Shown here one piece after another: positions 1-8,460 of a stretch of DNA of 35,980 nt (the stretch's first letter is position 1; the number at the start of each line of letters is the position of its first letter). The stretch spans positions 1 through 35,980 of the forward strand of contig NZ_PDUS01000003.1 in the NCBI RefSeq assembly GCF_002723455.1, given 5' to 3'. This DNA comes from Pseudoalteromonas sp. 3D05 (GTDB lineage Bacteria > Pseudomonadota > Gammaproteobacteria > Enterobacterales > Alteromonadaceae). The notes beneath the pieces are model-generated. The model had not been told where the DNA came from. It did no database searches and saw only the letters and a program-made list of their open reading frames with translations. The translations under genes were made by a program, and so were the position numbers.

Positions 1-525
1 CTTAAAGAGCATACGCCTACGGCGGCCGAGGAAGTCTTTGTTAGTGATATTACATACGTAAAGTCAGCGCAAGGTGTGCATTACTTGTCGTTAGTCACTG
101 ATGCGTATAGCCGAAAAATAATGGGTTATGAGCTGAGTGATGAAATGAAAGCAGCCGATGTAGTCAAAGCATTAGAGATGACGATTAAACAGCGCGTATA
201 TAAACGTGATGCGATTCATCATTCAGACCGAGGGCTACAGTATTGCTCTGAAGTGTATCAACATGCGCTATTAAAAGAGGGAATTAAGCCATCGATGACA
301 GATGGATATGATTGTTATCAAAACGCCTTAGCGGAGCGGATTAACGGAATCTTAAAACAAGAATTCTTACTCTATACATGTCGCAATATACAAGAGTTAA
401 AACGACTCGTTGAAGAGTCAATATTCATATACAATGAAATACGACCGCATTTGAGTTTGGGAATGGAAACACCAAATCAAGTGCATAAAAAAGACCTGGC
501 GCTTTCGCACCAAGTCTCTCATTAA
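1..525 (+). CDS. IS3-family transposase OrfB, 5'-truncated by the window
   Basis: This is the catalytic (DDE) part of an IS3-family transposase, which cuts and joins the element's ends. The reading frame is open from base 1, so the gene begins outside the window; the GTG at 76 is internal. The retroviral-integrase-type core is visible: first Asp in SDITYV (bases 43-60), second Asp in HHSDRGLQY, and the Glu in NALAERINGILKQEF. The C-terminal part (RPHLSLGMETPNQVHKK) is typical of IS3-group OrfB. It ends at TAA 523-525, followed closely by a probable terminal inverted repeat. No frameshift or internal stop is seen in the visible part, so the element may be intact. Family assignment is firm; the exact IS name cannot be given. 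Confidence 0.93.
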   Translation, partial: LKEHTPTAAEEVFVSDITYVKSAQGVHYLSLVTDAYSRKIMGYELSDEMKAADVVKALEMTIKQRVYKRDAIHHSDRGLQYCSEVYQHALLKEGIKPSMTDGYDCYQNALAERINGILKQEFLLYTCRNIQELKRLVEESIFIYNEIRPHLSLGMETPNQVHKKDLALSHQVSH

Positions 526-529
526 AACC

Positions 530-553
530 GTCAACCTATTTCAGGACGGGACA
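530..553. repeat. Probable right terminal inverted repeat of the IS3-family element
   Basis: The last 24 bp before the chromosomal flank end in GGACGGGACA. Read inwards on the other strand this starts TGTCCCGTCC, agreeing with the TG...CA end rule of the IS3 family. The partner repeat is outside the window, so pairing cannot be shown. GGT or GGTC just after 553 could be one copy of the target-site duplication. Confidence 0.65.
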
Positions 554-565
554 GGTCTAATAAGT

Positions 566-871
566 TTACGCTTTTATATCTAACTTTCCTTGAAAATCTT
601 GCCAGCCAGGTGGAAACTTGCCTCTTAGAACGTATGAAAAAGCAATCAGTTCTGCAATAACATAATAAAGCTCTTTCGGGATCTCCTCACCCAGCTCTAA
701 ATGAGAAAGGGTTTTAGCGAGTGATTTGTCCTGATGTATCAAAATCCCTTTTTTTTCAGCGGCGGCAATTATTTCTTCAGCTAGTTCGCCAAACCCTTTA
801 CTACTAACGGTCGGCGCTTTACCGGCTTCATATAATAATCCAATTGCTGATTTTTGCTCGATATCACTCAT
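566..871 (-). CDS. FlhB C-terminal domain-like protein (FhlB/YlqH type)
   Basis: This is a 101-residue soluble protein matching the cytoplasmic C-terminal domain of the flagellar export switch FlhB, with none of the membrane segments. Recognisable parts are SKGFGELAEEI (about residues 24-34), the central KKGILIHQDKSLAKTLSHLELG and the end EEIPKELYYVIAELIAFSYVL, followed by GKFPPGW. The autocleavage NPTH motif that opens this domain in full FlhB is absent: the protein begins just past it. It starts with ATG 2 bp after the stop of the FliK-like gene, so the two are surely cotranscribed. FliK binds FlhB-C in the canonical system to switch secretion specificity, so the pair may form a stand-alone version of that contact. 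Function of such free FlhB-C proteins is poorly known; family call is strong, role is inferred. Confidence 0.88.
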   Translation of the reverse strand: MSDIEQKSAIGLLYEAGKAPTVSSKGFGELAEEIIAAAEKKGILIHQDKSLAKTLSHLELGEEIPKELYYVIAELIAFSYVLRGKFPPGWQDFQGKLDIKA

Positions 872-873
872 AT

Positions 874-3660
874 TCAGACCTTAATATTAATAATGGCATG
901 AGATTGGTAAAATGCTTGGTGTTTTGCAGCACCCTGACTTAAATTAAGTTCTCCTACCTGTAACCCATGTGCAGATAGTTTGTGGCGTAAGCTTTCAAGA
1001 TGAGGGTGCGCTATCGCTGTTACCTCTTGACTGGATGCAAGCAATTTACAATCCAGTGCTTTATCCATTAACTCGGCAGTTATTTGCAACTGACCAAGCT
1101 CTGCATAATCAAAATTTAATCGTACAAACCATACATCTTTACCTTCAGGCTTTTCATTGCTCGGTTTTTTATATTTTCCGAGTGATATTTCAGTTTGTGA
1201 GGCCTCAGGTGGCAACCTCATTGGTAAGAAAAATTGTACAAAAGCATTACTATCTGTTTGTTGATTAACGGGCGTGCTGGTTACTTGACTCACTGTTGTT
1301 TTTATTTGACTCAATTCGCTGGCCAGTGCTTGGCTGCTTGCTTGGAGCAGTTGCTCCTGAAGCTTTTCACTATTAACGGCTTTAAAACTAGGTACTAATA
1401 CTTGCAAAAGAGCATCAAGTGAAGTTTGGCCATTGAAATTACCAATACTTGATGTGTTAAGAATAGGGCCGGCCAAAATAGCAACACTCAAATTTTCAAC
1501 AGCTTGACTGAAACTATTTTGATATGCAGGCGCAGAAAGGCTGTTAGGCGATATAATGCTTAATACTTCACGCTGAACGGTCTGAGGTTGAATAGTTTGA
1601 CTGCTAATCATTCGGTTAAAAGCTTGATTAACTAACCGATTAAGGTCTGCATTTTCAGAAATTTTAGGCTGTGCAAGTTGTTCTATTTTTTGGGTTAAAG
1701 ATGTCCTGTCTAAAGGTAGTTTACTCTCATTTATTAAAGCATTTTCCGGTTTGTAAACATCTTTTGGAATGTTTAGTAAGGGCGCAAGTAGTTTTGCCTC
1801 AATAGGTTGGCTTACTTGACTGCTAACAATCGGTGCACTCAAGGGGGCTTTTATGCTAGAAAAATTAATTGGTTTGGTATCTAGCCCCGGTGGATTGGTA
1901 TTATTAAGCTGTTGAGCTTTGTTATGGCTAGCTTCTAATATCGCTTCGGCAGTATCAAAGTTTGCAGGCACTGTAAATGACGCAGCTTTAGGTGAAGCGG
2001 TGTTCGGGGTAGATTGTTGCTGCATTTTTGTAGCCAGTTGAATGACATCAAGCTTTATTTCTTTTGTACTTTTACTTAAGTCAGATGCTAAGTTTTTAGC
2101 TTCGGCTGACAATACAGGAGGTGTTAGGTTTTTATTCTTTTCAACTTTTACAGTGGGACTTTTATCTACAAAAGATTGGGAAGAAGCGACTGTGTCGGTA
2201 TTTTTGCTTATTATTTTTACTTTTTTTGTTAACCCAGTATCTACCGCTATTTCAGTCTGCTTAGCAATTTTCGCTGGCTGGCCAATTTGCGTTGAAGTTG
2301 CCTGTGTTGATGTTGTTTTATTCTGTGTATTCGTTTGATTTTGTTGTTGATTGAGTAAAAGGCCATGCTCTGCTGCGTGGCGGTTCAATGGCAATGTAGT
2401 CAGCGCGCTTAAACCTGCTTTTATTTGTTGAAAAAACTGTACTAAAGGTGGCGAGGTATGAAAATGCTTTGGTAGTGCAGTACCACTACTGATATCAGCT
2501 TTAAAGGGCGAAGGATGTGAGTTTGCAAGTGCCGCTAAGTTTATACGCATAAGTGATTGTGGAATTAGACTCTGTATTGGTTGCGAAGTTTGAACAGTAT
2601 TTACAGTTTTACTTATTGATTTTGTGTTTTGAACTGCGCTATTTATAAGGGGGTCTGATTTGCTAAAAGGTTTTTGTTCAAAATAACGTACAGCATCATA
2701 TATACGTGTTTTAAAGTCCGAAAAACTGCTTTGGATCCAAGATTTTATTGGGCTACTAGCATTAAGTAGAGGACTAACAATTGGCTGTTGGGACGTGTGT
2801 GGTTGCGCGCTTAGTTTTGCCGACTGTGCCTTAAGTAAGCTATTAAATGTATTAGTTAATGAGTTTTTCAACGTTACTATAACCTGTGGGTTATTAGTTT
2901 TTAGCTGCAGCTTATCATTTACCGCTGTTATTTTTACAGCCTGTAAAGTTGAATTCAATTGTTGTATTTGTTCAGTTTTAACGGGTGCGTTAAATGCGCT
3001 TTTTTGCTGCGGTATAATCAATTCCACAGCATTATTAATGGCTTTTATTTGTCCGTTAGGCGTTAACTTTGCAAGCCAAGTCGCTAATTTGTTTTGGCTA
3101 ATAGATTGTTGATGTAAGTTGTCAGCAAATCTATTTAAAACTGTGAGCTTAGTACCTTTATGGTCGCTATTGATGATTGCTTGAATCGGTTGTTCACCTT
3201 GTAAAACGCTTGCTACTTCTTTATTTATTGGCAAACTTGCGTTTAATTGTGGGAGCTGTAATTTTGCAGTTGGATGTGTAACAACGGTAGTGGTTAATGG
3301 TTTATTGACTAATTGACTGCCGGAACTAATAAAATTCAGTAAATCCTGTAGATGCTTAACTTGATTAAGCGCCAAGGATATTTGTGTTGGTAAAATAGTG
3401 AGTTGTTTACCATCAGCACTTAATTGAACCTCAGCAGAAGGTATTTTTTGTGCATTTGCTGGAGATTGCGTTGTTACTAGCCGCAAGGTTTGCCAGTGAT
3501 CATTTATCATTATATCCATTTGCAACGAACCTTTAGCGAACACGATGTTTTTAGCGTTTAATGTTTGCCCATTTAAGTCAATGTTTTGCTGAGCAGCATC
3601 GGTTGTTGACTGTTTTACAGTCAATGAGTTAGCTAAAGATATTTGCGTTGGTTCATTCAT
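874..3660 (-). CDS. Large FliK-like flagellar hook-length control family protein
   Basis: The 928-residue product carries a C-terminal Flg_hook (FliK-C) domain around residues 835-915, seen as DVWFVRLNFDYAELGQLQITAEL, then HPHLESLRHKLSAHGLQVGELNLSQG. The preceding 800 residues are rich in Ser, Thr, Gln, Asn and Lys, with no Cys and few strong motifs, like the extended ruler part of FliK. It is about twice the length of enterobacterial FliK (around 400). It stands apart from any flagellar operon visible here and pairs with the downstream FlhB-C-like gene, so it is more likely an accessory FliK paralogue than the main hook ruler. ATG start at 3660 with an ordinary upstream region. A divergent 103-bp gap separates it from ccmA. 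Confident in the C-terminal domain, uncertain of the role. Confidence 0.82.
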   Translation of the reverse strand: MNEPTQISLANSLTVKQSTTDAAQQNIDLNGQTLNAKNIVFAKGSLQMDIMINDHWQTLRLVTTQSPANAQKIPSAEVQLSADGKQLTILPTQISLALNQVKHLQDLLNFISSGSQLVNKPLTTTVVTHPTAKLQLPQLNASLPINKEVASVLQGEQPIQAIINSDHKGTKLTVLNRFADNLHQQSISQNKLATWLAKLTPNGQIKAINNAVELIIPQQKSAFNAPVKTEQIQQLNSTLQAVKITAVNDKLQLKTNNPQVIVTLKNSLTNTFNSLLKAQSAKLSAQPHTSQQPIVSPLLNASSPIKSWIQSSFSDFKTRIYDAVRYFEQKPFSKSDPLINSAVQNTKSISKTVNTVQTSQPIQSLIPQSLMRINLAALANSHPSPFKADISSGTALPKHFHTSPPLVQFFQQIKAGLSALTTLPLNRHAAEHGLLLNQQQNQTNTQNKTTSTQATSTQIGQPAKIAKQTEIAVDTGLTKKVKIISKNTDTVASSQSFVDKSPTVKVEKNKNLTPPVLSAEAKNLASDLSKSTKEIKLDVIQLATKMQQQSTPNTASPKAASFTVPANFDTAEAILEASHNKAQQLNNTNPPGLDTKPINFSSIKAPLSAPIVSSQVSQPIEAKLLAPLLNIPKDVYKPENALINESKLPLDRTSLTQKIEQLAQPKISENADLNRLVNQAFNRMISSQTIQPQTVQREVLSIISPNSLSAPAYQNSFSQAVENLSVAILAGPILNTSSIGNFNGQTSLDALLQVLVPSFKAVNSEKLQEQLLQASSQALASELSQIKTTVSQVTSTPVNQQTDSNAFVQFFLPMRLPPEASQTEISLGKYKKPSNEKPEGKDVWFVRLNFDYAELGQLQITAELMDKALDCKLLASSQEVTAIAHPHLESLRHKLSAHGLQVGELNLSQGAAKHQAFYQSHAIINIKV

Positions 3661-3693
3661 TATTTTAAATCAATTTTTCACTAATCGGTTTCA

Positions 3694-3722
3694 TTGCGTT
3701 ATTCGTATTACCCTATCATTAT
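3694..3722 (+). promoter_or_regulatory. Possible promoter of the ccm operon
   Basis: In the 103-bp divergent gap there is TTGCGT (3694-3699) and CATTAT (3717-3722) with a 17-bp spacer, a weak sigma-70-like pair about 40 bp before the ccmA start. No FNR-type TTGAT-N4-ATCAA dyad was seen. The match is poor and could be chance. Confidence 0.28.
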
Positions 3723-3763
3723 GGTAGACTAACGCCTAATTTTGGGTATAGAGAATCGTCATC

Positions 3764-4384
3764 TTGCTACACATTAAGTCCGTTACTTGCATCAAACAAG
3801 ACCGCTGCTTGTTTGAGGATCTTAATTTCAGTTTGAAATCGGGACAAATTATGCAGCTAGCTGGCCCAAATGGGGCTGGTAAAACATCATTATTGCGCAT
3901 TATTGCGGGTTTTGCTTCCCCAGATGAAGGTGATATTTTTTGGCGAGAAAACTCTATAACAAAAAGCTATGATGAGTTTGCCCGTGAGTTATTATTTATA
4001 GGCCACAAAACAGGTGTAAACGCTCAGCTCACGGCTTTAGAAAATGTACGCTTTTGGTTACAGATACAAGGTTATAACAATGAGCAAGACTTGTATCCGT
4101 TACTAGCAAATATTGGCTTAGTGGGGCTAGAAGATGTGCCTGTGCGAACATTGTCTGCTGGCCAGCAACGTCGTGTCGCACTGCTTAGACTCTGGCTAAA
4201 CGATGCAAAATTGTGGATTCTTGATGAACCCTTTACTGCGCTGGATAAATCTGGAGTTGCGTTTTTACAAGATAGGTTTACCAGTCATTTGGAAAATGGC
4301 GGGGCTATTTTATTAACCACCCACCAAGATTTAACTACTCACTTTAATGATTTACAAACGGTTACTTTGGAGTACCGTCACTGA
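3764..4384 (+). CDS. ccmA: Heme exporter ATP-binding subunit CcmA
   Basis: This is the ABC ATPase of the CcmABCD machine, which uses ATP to release holo-CcmE after heme loading during cytochrome c maturation. The 206 residues contain Walker A GPNGAGKT (about 34-41), signature LSAGQQRR (about 130), Walker B LWILDEP with the catalytic Glu, and the switch His in TTHQD. Length equals the family norm. The start is TTG at 3764: an in-frame TAG at 3749 blocks a longer protein, and the first ATG (3851) would delete the conserved N-terminal strand before Walker A. It overlaps ccmB by one base (TGATG), a sign of translational coupling. First gene of a ten-gene run ending with mlaA. Confidence 0.96.
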   Translation: MLHIKSVTCIKQDRCLFEDLNFSLKSGQIMQLAGPNGAGKTSLLRIIAGFASPDEGDIFWRENSITKSYDEFARELLFIGHKTGVNAQLTALENVRFWLQIQGYNNEQDLYPLLANIGLVGLEDVPVRTLSAGQQRRVALLRLWLNDAKLWILDEPFTALDKSGVAFLQDRFTSHLENGGAILLTTHQDLTTHFNDLQTVTLEYRH

Positions 4385-5070
4385 TGTTACGTAAACATTC
4401 TTACTTACAATTATTTACAGCTGTTTGTAAAAAAGATCTACAACTGGCATTCCGTCAGCGTGCAGAAATAGTGAATCCGTTATTATTCTTTTTAATTGTG
4501 ATCACATTATTTCCATTAGCAATAGGTCCAGAACCAGGACTACTAGCTCGAATGGCGCCGGGTATAATTTGGGTTGCCGCATTATTATCAACCATGCTTG
4601 GGTTAGATAAAATTTTCCGTGATGACTTTCATGATGGCAGTTTAGAGCAGTTAATAGCGTCGTCATATCCTTTGCCTTTAACAGTTTTGGCTAAGGTATG
4701 CGCGCACTGGGTTATCACTGGATTGCCCTTAGTATTAATGACCCCTTTATTTGCGCTGTTGTTAAATTTAGACAGCCAATCATTGGTTGCAACCGTATTT
4801 ACTCTTTTATTGGGTACGCCCTTATTAAGTTTTATTGGTGCTATTGGTGCCGGTCTTACTGTGGGCTTACAAAAAGGCGGCATCTTAATGAGCTTACTTG
4901 TTTTGCCTTTGTATATCCCAGTTTTAATTTTTGCAACGTCCGCTATAGATACCAGTTCAATGTCACTGGATTATAGCGGGCAGCTTGCCATCCTTGGTGC
5001 GATGCTCGTCGTCGCTGTTATGAGCGCACCAATCGCCATATCGTCAGCATTAAAAGTGAGTGTAAGTTAA
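4384..5070 (+). CDS. ccmB: Heme exporter membrane subunit CcmB
   Basis: CcmB is the membrane partner of CcmA in the cytochrome c maturation ABC complex. The 228-residue product begins with a short cytoplasmic lead (KKDLQLAFRQRAEIVNPLLFF), which is characteristic of the family, and shows six hydrophobic segments. The FRDDFHDGSLEQL stretch between early membrane segments is also typical. The ATG overlaps the ccmA stop by one base and the stop lies one base before ccmC. Identification rests on both sequence and gene order. Confidence 0.96.
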   Translation: MLRKHSYLQLFTAVCKKDLQLAFRQRAEIVNPLLFFLIVITLFPLAIGPEPGLLARMAPGIIWVAALLSTMLGLDKIFRDDFHDGSLEQLIASSYPLPLTVLAKVCAHWVITGLPLVLMTPLFALLLNLDSQSLVATVFTLLLGTPLLSFIGAIGAGLTVGLQKGGILMSLLVLPLYIPVLIFATSAIDTSSMSLDYSGQLAILGAMLVVAVMSAPIAISSALKVSVS

Positions 5071-5071
5071 T

Positions 5072-5809
5072 ATGTGGAAGTGGTTACATCCCTACGCTAA
5101 AGCAGATCGTGCATATCAATTATGCAATACGTTACTGCCCTATTTTGCCGTTATTACGGTTGTGTGCATGGTTGTTGGTTGGGTTTGGGGGTTGGCATAT
5201 GCGCCAGCAGACTACCAGCAAAAAGACAGCTATCGCATTATTTTTATTCATGTTCCCTCAGCTATTTTATCTATGGGCGCCTATTCATCAATGGCCATAG
5301 CGGCAATTGTTGCTTTGGTTTGGCAGTTAAGAAATGCTGAACTTGCTGTTATTGCGATTGCACCTGTGGGTGCATGTGCCACTGCAATTGCGTTGATCAC
5401 AGGTGCAGCATGGGGTAAACCTATGTGGGGTGCTTGGTGGGTATGGGACGCTCGTTTAACTTCTGAATTGATTTTACTATTTTTATACCTAGGTGTGTTG
5501 TCTTTATATCATGCCTTTGAAGATAAGAAAGCCGCTGGTCGAGCGGCCTCTATTCTTGCTATTGTTGGAGTGATTAATCTACCAATCATTCATTTCTCTG
5601 TTGAGTGGTGGAACACCTTGCATCAAGGCGCATCTATCACAAAGTTTAATACCGAAGCGATTGACCCAAGTATGTTTTGGCCATTAATGGTCAATATCGT
5701 TGCTTTCGCAGCATTTGTTGGCACAGTGACATTAATTCGCCTTAAAAATGAAATTTTACAACGTGAAAAGCATCGTCCTTGGGTTCGTCAGTTGATTAAA
5801 AGGGGTTAG
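5072..5809 (+). CDS. ccmC: Heme-handling membrane protein CcmC
   Basis: CcmC presents heme to the chaperone CcmE at the periplasmic face of the inner membrane. The 245-residue protein has about six membrane segments and the tryptophan-rich heme-handling WWD motif, WGKPMWGAWWVWDARLTSELI (two parts, around residues 113-133). Conserved His residues flank it, in FIHVPSA (before) and in IIHFSVEWWNTLHQG (after), as expected for heme iron ligands. The start ATG is one base after the ccmB stop. Length matches the family. Confidence 0.97.
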   Translation: MWKWLHPYAKADRAYQLCNTLLPYFAVITVVCMVVGWVWGLAYAPADYQQKDSYRIIFIHVPSAILSMGAYSSMAIAAIVALVWQLRNAELAVIAIAPVGACATAIALITGAAWGKPMWGAWWVWDARLTSELILLFLYLGVLSLYHAFEDKKAAGRAASILAIVGVINLPIIHFSVEWWNTLHQGASITKFNTEAIDPSMFWPLMVNIVAFAAFVGTVTLIRLKNEILQREKHRPWVRQLIKRG

Positions 5810-5811
5810 TT

Positions 5812-6015
5812 ATGCAGTTTGATTCTTTTTCTGATTTTATAGCCATGGGTGGGTATGGCTTTTACGTTTGGTTATCTTTTGGAACATGCGCACTTATTCT
5901 ACTCGGCATTTTATTGAGTTCATTAAATGATACCAAACGTATTTTGGCATCTGTTAAGCAACAAGCTGACCGCGAACAGCGAATTAAGCAAGCCAAACAG
6001 GAGCAAAAATCATGA
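5812..6015 (+). CDS. ccmD: Small heme exporter subunit CcmD
   Basis: CcmD is a small single-span membrane protein that holds CcmABC and CcmE together. The 67-residue product has an N-terminal [19 protein letters not shown] segment, a family hallmark, a membrane helix around residues 16-37, and a charged Lys/Gln-rich cytoplasmic tail. It starts 2 bp after ccmC and overlaps ccmE by four bases (ATGA). Confidence 0.95.
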   Translation: MQFDSFSDFIAMGGYGFYVWLSFGTCALILLGILLSSLNDTKRILASVKQQADREQRIKQAKQEQKS

Positions 6016-6491
6016 ACCCAAGACGTAAAAAACGCCTGCTTGCTGTTACCTCCGTCATATTTGGACTAGGTGCAGTAGTGGGCTTAGTTTTGTATGCTCT
6101 GCAAGAAAATATCAATTTATTCTACACGCCAAGCGAGCTTATTGAAGGTAAAGGGCCAAACCTTGAGAAGCCTTTCATCGGCCAGAAACTGCGCATTGGT
6201 GGGATGGTTGTACCTGGGTCTGTTGTGCGTGACGAAAGCAGTTTAGAAGTAAGCTTTAAGCTAATAGACACAGGGCCTATTGTGACTATTCGTTACCAAG
6301 GTATTTTGCCTGATTTATTTCGTGAAGGGCAGGGGATTGTTGCACAAGGCGTGCTGATAGAGCCTGATGTAATTGAGGCGTTTGAGGTTTTAGCTAAGCA
6401 TGATGAAGAGTATATGCCAGCTGAAGTAGCAGAGGCTGTAAAAGGAATTAAGCACGAAAAACCTAAATATAACTTAGATAGTGGCAATTAA
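6012..6491 (+). CDS. ccmE: Periplasmic heme chaperone CcmE
   Basis: CcmE covalently carries heme from CcmC to the CcmFH ligase. The 159 residues have a positively charged start, a membrane anchor at about 8-29, then an OB-fold beta-barrel domain. The heme-binding His is His130 in [10 protein letters not shown], with the conserved Tyr134 four residues on; this position equals that of E. coli CcmE. The start overlaps the ccmD stop (ATGA). All key residues are present, so it should be functional. Confidence 0.97.
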   Translation: MNPRRKKRLLAVTSVIFGLGAVVGLVLYALQENINLFYTPSELIEGKGPNLEKPFIGQKLRIGGMVVPGSVVRDESSLEVSFKLIDTGPIVTIRYQGILPDLFREGQGIVAQGVLIEPDVIEAFEVLAKHDEEYMPAEVAEAVKGIKHEKPKYNLDSGN

Positions 6492-6492
6492 T

Positions 6493-8460
6493 ATGATTCC
6501 TGAGATTGGTTATTTTTCATTAACACTGGCCATGGTGCTAAGTGTTTTATTGTGTATTTTTCCTTTGTGGGGCGCGCATACAGGGAACTTGCGTTTAATG
6601 CGCGCTGCACCTTCTTTGGCCGTTGGGCAATTTGCTTTTGTTTTAATTTCGTTTGCTGCACTAATTTATGCCAGTTTAACAGATGACTTTACCGTAGCGT
6701 ACGTGGCCTATCATTCAAGCAGTACGTTACCTTGGTATTATAAAATTACCTCAACATGGGGTGGGCACGAAGGCGCTATTTTATTATGGCTTGTTATGCA
6801 AGCAGGTTGGACTGCTGTTGTAGCAATGCGCTCGCAGTCTTTACCTTGGATATTAAGAGCTCGCGTATTGGGTGTGCTCGGTTTTTTAGGTGTTGGCTTT
6901 ATGCTCTACACACTGTTGATGTCGAGCCCGTTTGAACTCTTATTACCTTACTACCCCGTTGAAGGGCGAGATTTAAACCCATTATTGCAAGACCCTGGCA
7001 TGATTATTCATCCACCATTACTGTATATGGGGTATGTTGGTTTATCTGTTTCTTTTTCATTTGCTATTGCAGCTCTACTTACCGGTAAACTTGATAACAC
7101 GTGGGCAAAATGGTCACGTCCGTGGACAATGACTGCATGGGGGTTTTTAACCCTTGGTATCACTATTGGTAGTTGGTGGGCTTACGCTGAACTCGGCTGG
7201 GGCGGCTGGTGGTTTTGGGATCCAGTTGAAAACGCATCTCTTATGCCATGGTTAGTTGCGACAGCCTTATTGCATTCATTGTCAGTGACAGAAAAACGCG
7301 GTGTATTTAAATCATGGACCGTATTATTGGCAATAGCTGCCTTCTCATTTAGTTTGCTTGGCACTTTTATTGTACGTTCCGGCATTATTGTTTCTGTACA
7401 TGCATTTGCTACAGACCCTGATCGTGGTTTATTTATTCTTGCATTCTTAGCGATTGTAGTTGGCGGAGGTCTGACTCTTTATGCATTACGAGTCTCAGAA
7501 GTGAAAAGTGAAGGGCGTTATAAACTTGTCTCTCGAGAAGTCGCACTTTGGTTAAACAATATATTCTTAGTTGTTGCAACGCTCATTGTTTTACTGGGTA
7601 CATTATTACCTATGGTTCACAAAGAGATGGGTTTAGGCAGTATCTCAATTGGCGAACCGTTTTTTAACAAAATGTTTGCGATTTTACTTGTCCCATTTGC
7701 GATTTTAATGGGGATAGGGCCTTTACTTCGTTGGAAACAAAACAAGTGGGCATTTTTACAGAATAAACTTTTACTGTGCGCGCTTGCAAGTATCGCGGTC
7801 ACTTCTACTTGGCTGTTTTTAGGGTACGATGTTGTAGCCCCCCTAACCTTGTTAGCAACCACCTTAGCTGTGTGGATTGTTTTTACAACTGTGCTTGATA
7901 TTGTTGATAAAACGCGAGTTCATGGCAGCCTAAAAAATGGTTTAAAACGTTTAAGTGTAAGTTACTGGGCAATGGTACTAGGCCATATCGGTATTGCTTT
8001 TGTAATTGCTGGCGTGACTTTAACCTCGGCGTATTCGGTAGAGCGTGATGTGTCAATGAAGCCGTTAGAGGTTGTTTCGCTTAATCAATATGACTATCGA
8101 TTTGAAGGTGTTAAAGACATCCGCGGACCAAATTACAGCGGCCATGCAGGTGTTGTATCTGTACTTAAAGACGGTGATAAAGTGGCAAGGCTATATGCTG
8201 AAAAGCGTCAATATGACATTGGTATGCAATTTATGACAGAGGCGGCGATAGATGCTGGCTTTACTCGTGATTTATACCTTGCTTTAGGCGAGCAGCTAAG
8301 TAACGGTGGTTGGTCTTTACGCATTTATCATAAGCCTTATGTTCGCTGGATGTGGCTAGGTGGCATACTTATTTCATTAGCAGGCTTTATGATTTTAGGT
8401 GACAAACGCTACCGTAGCAGCAAAAAACGTGATTCAAAAAGCCAGCAGGAGGCCTTATGA
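6493..8460 (+). CDS. ccmF: Cytochrome c heme lyase subunit CcmF
   Basis: CcmF is the large inner-membrane subunit that joins heme to apocytochrome c. From ATG 6493 the protein is 655 residues, close to the usual length, with about 15 hydrophobic segments. The WWD-type motif WGGWWFWDPVENASLMPWL lies near residue 235, and GHEGAILLW near residue 92 is another family mark. I chose 6493 rather than the upstream in-frame GTG at 6481 because it gives the conserved beginning MIPEIG and starts one base after the ccmE stop. It overlaps ccmG by four bases (ATGA). Confidence 0.97.
   Translation: MIPEIGYFSLTLAMVLSVLLCIFPLWGAHTGNLRLMRAAPSLAVGQFAFVLISFAALIYASLTDDFTVAYVAYHSSSTLPWYYKITSTWGGHEGAILLWLVMQAGWTAVVAMRSQSLPWILRARVLGVLGFLGVGFMLYTLLMSSPFELLLPYYPVEGRDLNPLLQDPGMIIHPPLLYMGYVGLSVSFSFAIAALLTGKLDNTWAKWSRPWTMTAWGFLTLGITIGSWWAYAELGWGGWWFWDPVENASLMPWLVATALLHSLSVTEKRGVFKSWTVLLAIAAFSFSLLGTFIVRSGIIVSVHAFATDPDRGLFILAFLAIVVGGGLTLYALRVSEVKSEGRYKLVSREVALWLNNIFLVVATLIVLLGTLLPMVHKEMGLGSISIGEPFFNKMFAILLVPFAILMGIGPLLRWKQNKWAFLQNKLLLCALASIAVTSTWLFLGYDVVAPLTLLATTLAVWIVFTTVLDIVDKTRVHGSLKNGLKRLSVSYWAMVLGHIGIAFVIAGVTLTSAYSVERDVSMKPLEVVSLNQYDYRFEGVKDIRGPNYSGHAGVVSVLKDGDKVARLYAEKRQYDIGMQFMTEAAIDAGFTRDLYLALGEQLSNGGWSLRIYHKPYVRWMWLGGILISLAGFMILGDKRYRSSKKRDSKSQQEAL

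Larger units (their letters stand above)
1..553 (+). mobile_element. Right end of an IS3-family insertion sequence (partial)
   Basis: The segment holds the 3' half of orfB and a likely right end. The boundary is placed at 553 because IS3 elements end in CA, and the bases after the orfB stop run GTCAACCTATTTCAGGACGGGACA (about 530-553 in two parts), whose reverse complement begins TGTCCCGTCC, as expected for an IS3 terminal repeat. The left end, orfA and the target duplication lie outside the window, so the boundary is inferred. Insertion stops 12 bp from the end of the convergent FlhB-like gene without disrupting it. Confidence 0.75.

Noticed and set aside
76..525. Treating the GTG at 76 as the true start of the transposase
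   Set aside because: The frame is open to base 1 and the upstream residues (SDITYV) hold the first catalytic Asp, so the gene begins outside the window.
2042..3112. Plus-strand open frames across the FliK-like gene (for example 2042-2338 and 2795-3112)
   Set aside because: They are shadows of the long minus-strand gene, with Cys/Phe-rich composition and no ribosome sites or family likeness.
3661..3763. An FNR or ArcA-type box controlling the ccm operon
   Set aside because: No TTGAT-N4-ATCAA dyad or close variant could be found in the 103-bp gap.
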